Translations under genes and position numbers: made by a program
NCBI GenBank assembly: GCA_029261355.1
Contig: JAJDBM010000005.1
Span: forward strand, 62,001-126,000
Source: Nitrospirales bacterium
Lineage (GTDB): Bacteria; Nitrospirota; Nitrospiria; Nitrospirales; UBA8639
Direction of reading: 5' to 3'
DNA length: 64,000 nucleotides
Notes under the pieces: generated by a model
The model's input: only the letters and a program-made list of their open reading frames with translations
Databases searched by the model: none
What the model was told of the DNA's origin: nothing
Shown: positions 54,139 to 62,934 of the stretch, piece after piece
Numbering within the stretch: the stretch's first letter is position 1
Layout of the letters: each line of letters opens with the position of its first letter

Positions 54139-54864
54139 ATGCCCATCGATAGCTTAGAACGTCTTGTCCCCGAACAGCTTGAAGCCAACGAAATGACAGG
54201 GGCACTCACACTTCAATTACATCTTGAGCGATACGAGTTTGCGGCAACCCAAGCCCGTCCCGGACGCCTCCTAGATATTGCCTGTGGGGTTGGGTATGGA
54301 ACCGAAATACTCTACAATGGTAACGGCCAGAACACCGAAGCCATTGGAGTTGATTGCTCAGATGAAAGCGTGAGATATGCGAAGGAACGATATGCTCAAC
54401 CAGGAGTACGCTTTCTTTGTACTGATGCGTTGAATTTTCATGATGATTTAGGATTTGACACGATCGTCTCCCTTGAAACCATTGAACATGTCCCTGACCC
54501 TCACGGACTCATCGCTCATCTCTTACAGTTCTTAAGACCCGGTGGGATCTTTATCGGATCTGTACCGACCACGCCCACGGTTGATGCCAACCCACATCAT
54601 CTACATGACTTCACCCCTCGAAGTTATCGAAAAATGCTTAGTGAGCAACATTTGACTGAAATCACTCATCTCAAACAAATTCAGCCGTTCAATCCTCTGA
54701 CGGTCTTGGCTCGAAAAGAAAAGCGTCTTTCAGATCTACGCTCCAATCTTGGGCACTATTACCTCACTCACCCGCAAGCCTTGCTCCAACGCTGTTGGGC
54801 AACGCTCCGTTATGGGTTTGTCAATCACTACCTTACCAGCGTCTGGCGTAAGCCTCGCGCCTAG
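54139..54864 (+). CDS. Class I SAM-dependent methyltransferase
   Basis: 241 aa from ATG 54139. Motif I is LLDIACGVGYGTEIL (residues about 44-58), with the acidic residue at the end of strand 2 in IGVDCSDES and motif IV FDTIVSLETIEHVPDP. This is the UbiE/Coq5-like methyltransferase 11 group. Position between two glycan genes suggests methylation of a sugar or lipid-linked glycan. The convergent GT-C gene ends 19 bases beyond its stop. Confidence 0.88.
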   Translation: MPIDSLERLVPEQLEANEMTGALTLQLHLERYEFAATQARPGRLLDIACGVGYGTEILYNGNGQNTEAIGVDCSDESVRYAKERYAQPGVRFLCTDALNFHDDLGFDTIVSLETIEHVPDPHGLIAHLLQFLRPGGIFIGSVPTTPTVDANPHHLHDFTPRSYRKMLSEQHLTEITHLKQIQPFNPLTVLARKEKRLSDLRSNLGHYYLTHPQALLQRCWATLRYGFVNHYLTSVWRKPRA

Positions 54865-54883
54865 CTCAACTTCATACCGATGC

Positions 54884-56764
54884 TTAAAAATTGTCAATTT
54901 TTTCTTGACGGAGCTGAACCTGAAATAGCTTAAAGTTATCTGCTAATAAAGCAGGAAGCGTCACTTCACGAATCCACTGAGGAATCTTTCCATGGTCAAG
55001 TTGCTTATAAAATGAGTCAGCCCCATTCAAGGCTTCAAAAAATGAAGGTTCAGTTGGAGAAGAAGGGCAAGTCACAATCAAATCAACGTTTCGGGCCTTC
55101 AGTAAATTTTTCGCTGTCTTGCCTGTTGGATCAGACAAAATCCTATGGGCATCAAGAATACCATCAGTATTTCGATGATACGGCGTCATGATAACACGAT
55201 GCGATGTTCGGTAGAGTAACTCTGGACCAAAATCGACAAATGCCAGAATCGTCTGCTCTTGTTTACCCCAGCCATTGGGGTCATTCAAATACTTCGAAAG
55301 GGGAATGAGAGGACAATCTTTCGGTGTCGTTCCGGTAATTCCACTCTGCTCGGCCTCTAACACCTTCGCTCCAATAAGCAAAAACCACATGGCACAGACC
55401 AAAACAAGGCACATCTTCACAGCCCCGTTCCAGGGTGAAGGCAAAGGATCGGCAAACCGCTGAAATATTCTCCCCATTAAATGCGTATAAGGCACCAGGA
55501 TTAACAACTCTGCGTAAGGAAGCCAACGAATTTCGTAGAATGCCAAAGGAAGAAATACCAGCACTCCAAGACCAATCATGATCCAAAAAAACTGATAATC
55601 GACATCGGCTTCTTTCCAGATTAACCACAACAAATAAGGAATCGTAGGTAAGGCTATGCCAAGGTTAAAAATGAATCGTCCAAACTGCCAGGGATTCGTC
55701 GAGACTAATGGTTGAGTCTCGGCAACGCGATTCCAGAGTAATGTCATTAATTGCGGATCAACATCCACAAGTGGGCCATGAAAAAATTTTGGAAAGAGAG
55801 CCCATTGCACGCAAATGACTAAAGCGATACCTCCGACTCCATAACCAAGACGTTGCCATGGAGACCAGCCCCCGTTTCTGGTTCTCTCATGTATCCCGAT
55901 CACAATCCAAAAACAAGCAACGAGAGAGAGCACACTCCAATGAACAAAAGAAAATCTGTCATATTCCACTTGGAACACTTGCGCCACCCCATGTTCCAGG
56001 AATAGAGCAAGAAATGTCAGTCCACATAAGGCGCTCGTCACCACAAGATTACACCGACCCCAGGCTCTTCCATGCACGACCCATCCTAATGCCAATACAG
56101 ATAAACACACTGAGATAACTATCAGCGATTCTACACTTGTCCATATGGCAATCGTGGCCAACGCACCTGCAGTCATACCCAATCGTAAATGAAGCGGGTT
56201 CATCATGATTCGAAATGTCAGTCCAAGAAGCAAGATACAGCACACCATAAGGAAACTGTGATGATCTGGACGACCAGCCAAAAAATTATGGGTTAAAGCC
56301 GGCTGAAGTAGAAACACTCCACCTGCGAGTAGCTGATGGTCACGATCGAAAATCGGTCTAACCATCCAAACCAAGGAAATTACAGCAATGACCTGCAACA
56401 CAGGACTAAACAGAACACCCCACCAATGTAAGGCTATCTCAAACGGAACAAACACCGAAGCCAATCCAGCCCCACCGAGCAACAGGAGATCAATCAATCG
56501 CGTCCAGTGCTGAACATCCCCATAAGGAGCATTGCTTCGAGGATAGACAGAACTAAACCATTCCCCAGATTCAACAAGGTGTACCACCCGATTGAGATGC
56601 ATATAGCCATCTGAATCAACAATACCACCTTCGGCTAAGGGGATCGGGCCTTTCATCACCCACAAGAGTTGAATAAGAAGGAGCAAGAATATGAGGAAAT
56701 AGACAGCAGGCTGCTGTTCTGTCTCAAGGTCGTCAGAGATATTCTGAGGATTGAGGGAGGCCAT
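54884..56764 (-). CDS. STT3-like GT-C membrane glycosyltransferase
   Basis: 626 aa with about 12 membrane segments in the first 470 residues and a C-terminal soluble domain of about 140 residues. The first external loop contains DSDGYMHLNRV, the Asp-x-Asp element of oligosaccharyltransferase-type GT-C enzymes, and a later loop has AGRPDHHSF, resembling the DHH motif of STT3/AglB. The soluble domain (LAFVDFGPELLYRTSHRVIMTPYHR, VDLIVTCPSS) lacks a recognisable WWDYG motif. By family it transfers a sugar from a polyprenyl-linked donor outside the cytoplasm; whether the acceptor is protein or lipid is open. Confidence 0.75.
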   Translation of the reverse strand: MASLNPQNISDDLETEQQPAVYFLIFLLLLIQLLWVMKGPIPLAEGGIVDSDGYMHLNRVVHLVESGEWFSSVYPRSNAPYGDVQHWTRLIDLLLLGGAGLASVFVPFEIALHWWGVLFSPVLQVIAVISLVWMVRPIFDRDHQLLAGGVFLLQPALTHNFLAGRPDHHSFLMVCCILLLGLTFRIMMNPLHLRLGMTAGALATIAIWTSVESLIVISVCLSVLALGWVVHGRAWGRCNLVVTSALCGLTFLALFLEHGVAQVFQVEYDRFSFVHWSVLSLVACFWIVIGIHERTRNGGWSPWQRLGYGVGGIALVICVQWALFPKFFHGPLVDVDPQLMTLLWNRVAETQPLVSTNPWQFGRFIFNLGIALPTIPYLLWLIWKEADVDYQFFWIMIGLGVLVFLPLAFYEIRWLPYAELLILVPYTHLMGRIFQRFADPLPSPWNGAVKMCLVLVCAMWFLLIGAKVLEAEQSGITGTTPKDCPLIPLSKYLNDPNGWGKQEQTILAFVDFGPELLYRTSHRVIMTPYHRNTDGILDAHRILSDPTGKTAKNLLKARNVDLIVTCPSSPTEPSFFEALNGADSFYKQLDHGKIPQWIREVTLPALLADNFKLFQVQLRQEKIDNF

Positions 56765-57092
56765 TGAATTCTAAGGGTCCTTTTCGTGTCACAGGAGTGC
56801 AGAACGCACGAGGAGAAATATGAAATTGATCGGATAACCCGCGCAAGAACTTAAACAAAAGAGACATATCATGAGGGTTCCGCTTGCAGACACCGATAAA
56901 GTCCAATCGTCAAGAGAACGGATGATAAAACCGATAGAGCCAATAAATGGGTTAGCGCGTAACAGATAGCCAACCTTAACCATATCTGAAAGACCTCACT
57001 TCAAGAGAGGGAATCTCTCAAAGTAGATCTTGTCAAATGGGTCCACCCAAGATCCAGACCAAACTCAAAACTGCAACATTTCAGGATTCTTA
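56765..57092. other. Divergent intergenic region (328 bp)
   Basis: Between the GT-C gene (minus) and the terpene-cyclase-like gene (plus). A 64-codon hydrophobic minus frame at 56789-56983 has no ribosome binding site and is not called. The in-frame extension 57030-57092 of the next gene starts with TTG and is likewise unsupported. Confidence 0.4.
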
Positions 57093-58007
57093 ATGAACAA
57101 ATATTATTGGGACCCATACATCACACGGATTCTTGCGTTGAAGCTAGAAGATGGGGGCTTTGTAAATCACTGCATCAGAAAGTATCGACCAGATGTAACG
57201 GCATGGGCGATTCTGCTGCTCAACTCCCTTTCGTCCACATCCCACACTACGGTCATCCAACAAGCTCGCACCAGATTGGCGCAGGACCAACAACCTGACG
57301 GTTCCATATCCATATCCCCTGATCAACCTCAAGCCATCTGGCCTACCCCCTTAAGTATCTTCGCCTGGCATGGCTCTTCCTCGCATCGTCAATATGAAGA
57401 GCAGGCCATTCAATTTCTTCTTGAACATACGGGGCTCCATATGGAAAAGAAGGATGGAAATGCCGTTGTCGGACATGATACATCAATTCCAGGTTGGCCA
57501 TGGATTATGCACACGCATTCCTGGGTGCAACCCACTGCAATGAGTATGATTGCACTTTCGATGAATGGCCACGATACACATGAGCGCGTCTTACAAGGTG
57601 AGCAGATGTTGTTGGATCGACAACTACCTCAAGGTGGATGGAATTATGGAAATACCACTATTTTGGGTCAAGAATTACAACCATTTCCTGAAAGTACCGG
57701 AATCGCCCTCAGTGCACTATCGGGACGAGTTCCCCAAACTACTGTGCAACAAAGCCTAAACTACCTGTTAGAGGAACTCCCTCGACTCCGTACTCCCATC
57801 TCATTGTGCTGGGGAGTGCTCGGACTTCAAGCCTGGAACATGGCTCCGCTATCAACAGAAAATTGGCTGCGGGATTGTCTAAAAAATGAATCCCGATATG
57901 GTGAGTATGATCCGGCTTCCCTCTGTCTCTTACTCGGAACCATGATGCCTCACGGAGGAATTAAAAGTCTTATGGTTTCCCCAGAAAGCATATACTCAAT
58001 CGCATAG
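57093..58007 (+). CDS. Prenyltransferase/squalene-cyclase repeat-like protein
   Basis: 304 aa from ATG 57093 with AGGA upstream. Several QW-type repeats of the alpha-alpha toroid fold are visible (QDQQPDGSISIS, RQLPQGGWNYGN, and WPTPLSIFAWHG, TAWAILLLNSL as barrel helices). It is half the size of a squalene-hopene cyclase and has no DxDD catalytic motif, so a terpene cyclase reaction is unlikely. Such single-domain toroids can bind prenyl lipids. It is followed 29 bases later by a Tat-exported DUF362 gene, probably in one operon. Confidence 0.7.
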   Translation: MNKYYWDPYITRILALKLEDGGFVNHCIRKYRPDVTAWAILLLNSLSSTSHTTVIQQARTRLAQDQQPDGSISISPDQPQAIWPTPLSIFAWHGSSSHRQYEEQAIQFLLEHTGLHMEKKDGNAVVGHDTSIPGWPWIMHTHSWVQPTAMSMIALSMNGHDTHERVLQGEQMLLDRQLPQGGWNYGNTTILGQELQPFPESTGIALSALSGRVPQTTVQQSLNYLLEELPRLRTPISLCWGVLGLQAWNMAPLSTENWLRDCLKNESRYGEYDPASLCLLLGTMMPHGGIKSLMVSPESIYSIA

Positions 58008-58036
58008 AGAGTTACTCACAACACAAATGTGTATTT

Positions 58037-59062
58037 ATGGCTTCGCAACTACCACATTCTCGTGAATCAGAACTGACTCGTCGCCAATTACTGAAAATCA
58101 CGTTGGCAGGCTCAGCCCTAGCCACATCAGGAATAGTCTTCGCCAATTGGGTCAAGCCCCCAGCCTTACAGGCACGCACATTTATTGGAAAAGCGAATTC
58201 TTACGAGAGCGACTTGGTCCCGACCCTGCTCGGCGGGTTTCAAGAACTTAGCGTGACACCTCAAGAAATCAAAGGCAAACGGATTCTCTTAAAGCCCAAC
58301 CTTGTCGAAACCCGTCCTGACGCCCTCCACATCAACACCCACCCACGTGTCATCCAGGCAGCAGTTGAAGCCTTTCTTCACTTAGGAGCGAAATCCGTTG
58401 TGGTGGGTGAGGGCCCAGGGCATCGTCGGGATGCATTGCAGATTTTAGAAGAAGCAGGATTGGCCGATGTGCTCTATGAAGATCGTATTCAATTTGTGAG
58501 TCTCAATGATATGACAGGATATTCACAACCTAATATCGGCCGACAAACAGATCTTACATCCCTCATATTTCCAGACATTTTTCAAGAGATTGACTGGATA
58601 GTCTCAATGGCAAAACTAAAAACTCACCATTGGGCTGGGGTGACTCTTTCAATGAAAAATCTCTTCGGTACACTTCCAGGCCTCTACTATGGATGGCCTA
58701 AAAATGTCCTCCATCACGCTGGTATTCATGAATCAATTCTGGATATCACGGCCACACTCCGTCCTCAATTTTCAATTATTGATGGTATCATTGGCATGGA
58801 AGGCGATGGCCCAATCATGGGGACTCCCAAACCTACCGGCGTGATCGTGATGGGACGTGACCTCCCAGCTGTCGATGCCACAGGAGCTCGGCTTATGGGA
58901 ATTAATCCTTACAAAATCCCCTATTTGAGCCGTGCCTCAAATTGGTTAGGAGCAGTCAATGAAACAACAATCAAACAGGTAGGAGAATCAATCATTTCTG
59001 TCCAACAAAACTTTGAATTATTAGACCATATTGAAGCTCACCAAGGCATTCGACTGTCCTAA
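58037..59062 (+). CDS. DUF362-family protein with Tat signal
   Basis: 341 aa from ATG 58037. A twin-arginine signal (TRRQLLKITLAGSALATSG) implies export as a folded protein, often with a cofactor. The body is the DUF362 domain: KGKRILLKPNLVETRPD, HINTHPRVIQAAVEAF, VVGEGPGHRRDALQIL, VSMAKLKTHHWAGVTLSMKNLFG and IIDGIIGMEGDGPIMG. No ferredoxin-type Cys cluster is present. The family is uncharacterised; it is frequent beside anaerobic or surface-polymer genes. Confidence 0.85.
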   Translation: MASQLPHSRESELTRRQLLKITLAGSALATSGIVFANWVKPPALQARTFIGKANSYESDLVPTLLGGFQELSVTPQEIKGKRILLKPNLVETRPDALHINTHPRVIQAAVEAFLHLGAKSVVVGEGPGHRRDALQILEEAGLADVLYEDRIQFVSLNDMTGYSQPNIGRQTDLTSLIFPDIFQEIDWIVSMAKLKTHHWAGVTLSMKNLFGTLPGLYYGWPKNVLHHAGIHESILDITATLRPQFSIIDGIIGMEGDGPIMGTPKPTGVIVMGRDLPAVDATGARLMGINPYKIPYLSRASNWLGAVNETTIKQVGESIISVQQNFELLDHIEAHQGIRLS

Positions 59063-59133
59063 GCCTATTCTTGAATCACATCCATTTCCTAGTCAAGGCT
59101 AGCAAGCCTCCTCTATTTGCTCCAGCACGCCCC

Positions 59134-60774
59134 TTACTGGTAAGTAAGGTTTTGAAAGAATTGTGCCTTTTCACCCCAATCCTCTTCCTCAATCATTTCC
59201 GTTACGCGAATAAAATCATAGGGCCGACTCATCGTCGAAAAATAGCTTTCATCCTCGAGCAACGGCAACGACATATCAAAATACCGATTCAGAATAAGTC
59301 GAAATGAATTCACAGGACTGATGTCTTCGTACAGTCCAATATTTTCCTCATTCGGGATATAATAAGCATTGAGAATGGACATCCGTTCTTTCATGACTGT
59401 TCGCTTAGGATCTTGCCAATCAAGATACGCTCCAGGGCCATGGTCGGATTGAACAATAATGACCGAAGGCCTTTCAGAGTCGGAGAGAATTCCATGAATC
59501 GCTTCTTCAATCATTCCGTTCAGTACATCCAATTGCTCACGATACCGGACAATATACTCATGACTGCTAATCTTATAATGATAGCGATAGCGACTCCCAT
59601 CCCGAAATGCAAAGGCATGTCTTTTTTGCCAAAGACGATCTTGTTTCCCGAGCACAAATGGGGGATGGGGAGCCACAAAATGAGCAAACACAAACTGCGG
59701 CGATTCTGGAATCTCAAGCATGGGCAATTGATGCACAATTTGCGTTAAACGATTCTTGTGGACATCGTAGATAGAGTAGCCGAAGATCTCCTCAACCACA
59801 GTTGGAAAAGGCGTTCGCATCAGGAAAAAACTCTCCCACTCCGTTAATGTCCCATCCGGAACGATGTACCTATCCGCCCCACGCATCTCCGTAAATGATA
59901 TACCCGAAGAAAATGCTAAGGTTTGATACCCTCGGCTTTTCAAAAAGGACATAAGCTCATTCTCATGAATGAGCGTTCTCAAGAGGCTTCTATTCCCTGA
60001 GTCTTTTCCAATCTTTTCAGTCAACTCATCTAGATATTGAAAATTCAGTGAAGAGGATAAGGACAACACTGTTTGTGCGTAATTAGATCGACTCTTTCTT
60101 GCAATATAAAATCCGTTCTTTTCTAAATTTTGTAGGAATGGAGCATTATCATAGTCATACATTTCTTTTAATACATCGTCCCGTCCATAACCATCAAGAA
60201 GGATGTAATAAATATTGGGATAAACTTCGTGCACATCAATGACGTTTGACTCATCAGAGGGGATGGTCTGAGTAAACGTAGGATCATGTGCCTCATGAAC
60301 CGACGCATGACTCTCTGTAGTCGAGACCTGAAGGCCCATCATCTGAATACCCAGAAAACTTGCCAATTGAACGCCTAAGAGGCACCAACAAGCAATATTT
60401 AAAATTTTGGTTGTTTGTTCTAGGGAATTTTTAAAATAATAGGCCATCAGGCAAGCCCCTACCCACACAAATATTGGCAATAGTATGTTAAGAGGCAGCC
60501 CTCCAGAGGGAAGCATATTCCAGAGATGATCATTCTGTGCTTGATATGTAAAAAATAATCCAACCGTCACCCACCCTAATAATGCACCCAGCTTCCTATT
60601 CTTGAAAACCAAGCCAAACATGAACCACAGAACGATCGTCAGGAGTTGAGTAAGAAGAAGGGCTCGTAGAATATCACCAAATTCCACTTCACCCATTTTG
60701 ATATGAGGCAGGTAAGAAGCAAGGACGATCCACAACGCAAAGGTTATGGGATAGAATATAAGTTGGTGTGTCAC
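59134..60774 (-). CDS. Membrane-bound sulfatase-like hydrolase (alkaline phosphatase superfamily)
   Basis: 546 aa. Five N-terminal membrane segments (residues 1-160) are followed by an exported catalytic domain. This opens with IYYILLDGYGRDDVLKEMYDYDNAPFLQNLEKNGFYI, contains VFAHFVAPHPPFV, and has the metal-binding VIVQSDHGPGAYLDW. The layout resembles membrane-anchored phosphoglycerol or phosphoethanolamine transferases and sulfatases. The nucleophile would be the Ser/Thr of SNYAQTVLSLSSSLN. It may modify a surface glycan. It is 6 bases behind the methyltransferase gene, so both belong to one operon. Confidence 0.83.
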   Translation of the reverse strand: MTHQLIFYPITFALWIVLASYLPHIKMGEVEFGDILRALLLTQLLTIVLWFMFGLVFKNRKLGALLGWVTVGLFFTYQAQNDHLWNMLPSGGLPLNILLPIFVWVGACLMAYYFKNSLEQTTKILNIACWCLLGVQLASFLGIQMMGLQVSTTESHASVHEAHDPTFTQTIPSDESNVIDVHEVYPNIYYILLDGYGRDDVLKEMYDYDNAPFLQNLEKNGFYIARKSRSNYAQTVLSLSSSLNFQYLDELTEKIGKDSGNRSLLRTLIHENELMSFLKSRGYQTLAFSSGISFTEMRGADRYIVPDGTLTEWESFFLMRTPFPTVVEEIFGYSIYDVHKNRLTQIVHQLPMLEIPESPQFVFAHFVAPHPPFVLGKQDRLWQKRHAFAFRDGSRYRYHYKISSHEYIVRYREQLDVLNGMIEEAIHGILSDSERPSVIIVQSDHGPGAYLDWQDPKRTVMKERMSILNAYYIPNEENIGLYEDISPVNSFRLILNRYFDMSLPLLEDESYFSTMSRPYDFIRVTEMIEEEDWGEKAQFFQNLTYQ

Positions 60775-60780
60775 CGGCAG

Positions 60781-62160
60781 TTATTCACTATACATGATAT
60801 ATAGTATACGCTGAGAATCCCCAATGGCGATGGATTGATCGATACGAAAAAACGTCTCAAACGCGCGCTCAAATAAACTCTGCGTATAGTCATGAAAATT
60901 ATCTTCACGACTAGAAAGTAATCGTTTCACTTGTGAATCATCTTTAGGAACAAATTCAATGATGAGCGTCTCACAGAGACTACTTAAAAATTCAGCAATT
61001 TTCTCAAACGGCACATTATTAGCTATCGCTAAATGATGAATGAGAGCCAAAGCTAAAACCACATCGACAGGGCCACGCGCAACCAAGGATTGTCTTTCTT
61101 GATGAGCCCACCCAATACCGGCACTAGGATTGGCTAAATCCATTATCAACGGTAGTACATTTTTTTCTTTACTCTCGTCACAGGTTAGATAATGCTTCTC
61201 TGAACTCACAGGGTCGCCCTCAAACGAAACCGTCTTAATTCCCCTTTCTGCTGCTAATTGACTAAAGCGTCCCGTATTAGCCCCTAAGTCCCACATAGTT
61301 TCAGGTTGAATTTCATCTAACACACGACCAACTAACACCACTTTTTCAGTCATGTCCTCATCTGAATAGGTATTATCAGTATAATAGGAAGACCAGAGAG
61401 ACTCCCGATGTTTGTATTGCAATTGATCGATCGTCGTTTTCAAACTATCAATAAGACCAAGCATGGCATTGTTGTTGACTGACCCGGAAGTCGAAGAAAT
61501 TGTTGCTGAAGAAAAACGTTTTTGGCATTTCCCATGAAGATAAATATGTGAGAGCACTCCAAACCGAAGGAATGAACTCCAAGGGAGCAACGAACTTGTT
61601 AAATCCAAGGGAATACCATCTAGATAGATTTCCATCAATTGGTTCAAACGAATATCGCAATAACTCATTAGGACAAGAGGGGCGAGAAAGTGTTGACAGA
61701 ACTGTCGATAGGCAACCCAGGGATGCCCATTGCTATACCGCTCAAACGAAAGGCTATCAATGAAAATCGGTCTTCCCAGATGATACTGAACATTGAACGC
61801 ACTGGCATCTTTCAGAATCATTCCATGAGCAAGTGCACGTCCTTGAATCTCGAGCGTCGTAAGAGCTGCCTGTTTCAGTTGGGAAAAACACCACTCGTAC
61901 GGGTAGGAAATAAAGGGAATCGCTTCCGGTTTCAGGATTTTATACACATCTGCATTCGAAGGAAATTCATCGAGCACTTCCTGATGAGGAATGAGCAAGC
62001 GATCTTGGATGAGAGAATCATACAGGCCAGATTTGATCAGATGGCAATAGTGTTCTTGATAAACCTTGTTTACCTGACGATAGAGTATCTCCTCACTGAC
62101 AAACAAGAATCCGCTTGGGTCTCGAAAGGAACTTGCAAGAACTTGGTCACTCGTTTTCAT
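60781..62160 (-). CDS. NoeA-like SAM-dependent methyltransferase
   Basis: 459 aa from ATG 62160 (GTG 62175 is an in-frame alternative; both sites are weak). The N-terminal 270 residues contain the NoeA-type domain (YEWCFSQLKQAALTTLEIQGRALAHGMILKDASAFNVQY, GRPIFIDSLSFERY). The C-terminal half is a class I methyltransferase with motif I MWDLGANTGRFSQLAAERG and VDVVLALALIHHLAIANN. NoeA-like proteins modify glycolipid signals in rhizobia; here a role in surface glycan methylation is more likely. It overlaps the small membrane-protein gene upstream by 14 bases. Confidence 0.85.
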   Translation of the reverse strand: MKTSDQVLASSFRDPSGFLFVSEEILYRQVNKVYQEHYCHLIKSGLYDSLIQDRLLIPHQEVLDEFPSNADVYKILKPEAIPFISYPYEWCFSQLKQAALTTLEIQGRALAHGMILKDASAFNVQYHLGRPIFIDSLSFERYSNGHPWVAYRQFCQHFLAPLVLMSYCDIRLNQLMEIYLDGIPLDLTSSLLPWSSFLRFGVLSHIYLHGKCQKRFSSATISSTSGSVNNNAMLGLIDSLKTTIDQLQYKHRESLWSSYYTDNTYSDEDMTEKVVLVGRVLDEIQPETMWDLGANTGRFSQLAAERGIKTVSFEGDPVSSEKHYLTCDESKEKNVLPLIMDLANPSAGIGWAHQERQSLVARGPVDVVLALALIHHLAIANNVPFEKIAEFLSSLCETLIIEFVPKDDSQVKRLLSSREDNFHDYTQSLFERAFETFFRIDQSIAIGDSQRILYIMYSE

Positions 62161-62386
62161 GGCCTTGAGAATCACTCTGAGAAAAAAATCGTGAGAAATA
62201 CACTCGAATATTTCGCCAAAATATTTTCACAGCAAACATAGAGCTTAATAGACCAGCCATCAACATTTGAAAAAGATAACTCCCAGTACCCGGATCAATA
62301 TATGCCAAGGCAGGGCCAGACATGATGAATTGCCATGACAGAATCAAGCTCAATAAGTTGAGGGATCGTTTACATTTCTTCTTCAT
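62147..62386 (-). CDS. Small membrane protein of the surface-glycan operon
   Basis: 79 aa from ATG 62386. A signal peptide (LLSLILSWQFIMSGPALA) is followed by YIDPGTGSYLFQMLMAGLLSSMFAVKIFW, a second membrane helix with the characteristic YIDPGTGS phrase, and a basic, then acidic tail. This phrase recurs in small proteins beside NoeA-like methyltransferase and sulfatase-like genes in other bacteria, as here. The function is unknown. First gene of the three-gene minus-strand operon ending at 59134. Confidence 0.78.
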   Translation of the reverse strand: MKKKCKRSLNLLSLILSWQFIMSGPALAYIDPGTGSYLFQMLMAGLLSSMFAVKIFWRNIRVYFSRFFSQSDSQGHENE

Positions 62387-62915
62387 CGCATTCGTCCCTT
62401 CTTCTTGATATAGGCAGTTCGCAATAACCATTCTTAACTTCTCACAAACTCCAATAACCAAGAGAACTCTCTTACCCGGAAATACATCGAACCATAACAT
62501 GGTCCTGACTTCCCTTTAGGACCATTGACCTTTGTCTTCAATCTCCTTTCGGCAAATAATGTCGGTCCTTGAACTTACCAAAAAATTATTGAGTAAGGAG
62601 TACCAAAGGGTTAATTCCACGCAATCATAACCCATCAGGCTGCAAGAACAGCACCCTTAAATTCTTCTACATTATCGGATAATGAACTCGATTAGGTTTG
62701 CTTCACAGATCTTGATGATGCGGCACAACCGGAATACGTTCTCTGAAAAGATCTGATTGTTATCGTGAAGTCAGAAGGAAACACATGAGAGGCGAGAGCT
62801 ACTGTTTATAACATTCCAATCAACAAAGGACATATCGATCTAGAAGAAGGAAAATATTTACTGAATATATATATATAAAGGAATGGCGGGGACACAGAAG
62901 GAAAAAGGCCTGAGG
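62387..62915. other. Intergenic region (529 bp)
   Basis: Between the small membrane-protein gene and the CpoB-like gene, both on the minus strand. It should hold the promoter of the glycan operon. No gene or clear motif was recognised apart from the terminator at its right edge. Confidence 0.45.
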
Positions 62916-62934
62916 TCAGGAAGCCTCTTTTCTG
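62902..62934 (-). terminator. Possible terminator overlapping the end of the CpoB-like gene
   Basis: On the minus strand AAAAGAGGC pairs with GCCTTTTT (one bulge) around an inner CCTG / CAGG stem. It overlaps the last codons and runs into TTTTTCC. Confidence 0.5.

Noticed and set aside
56789-56983. 64-codon hydrophobic minus-strand ORF
   Set aside because: No ribosome binding site and no homology that I can recognise; hydrophobic short frames are common by chance.
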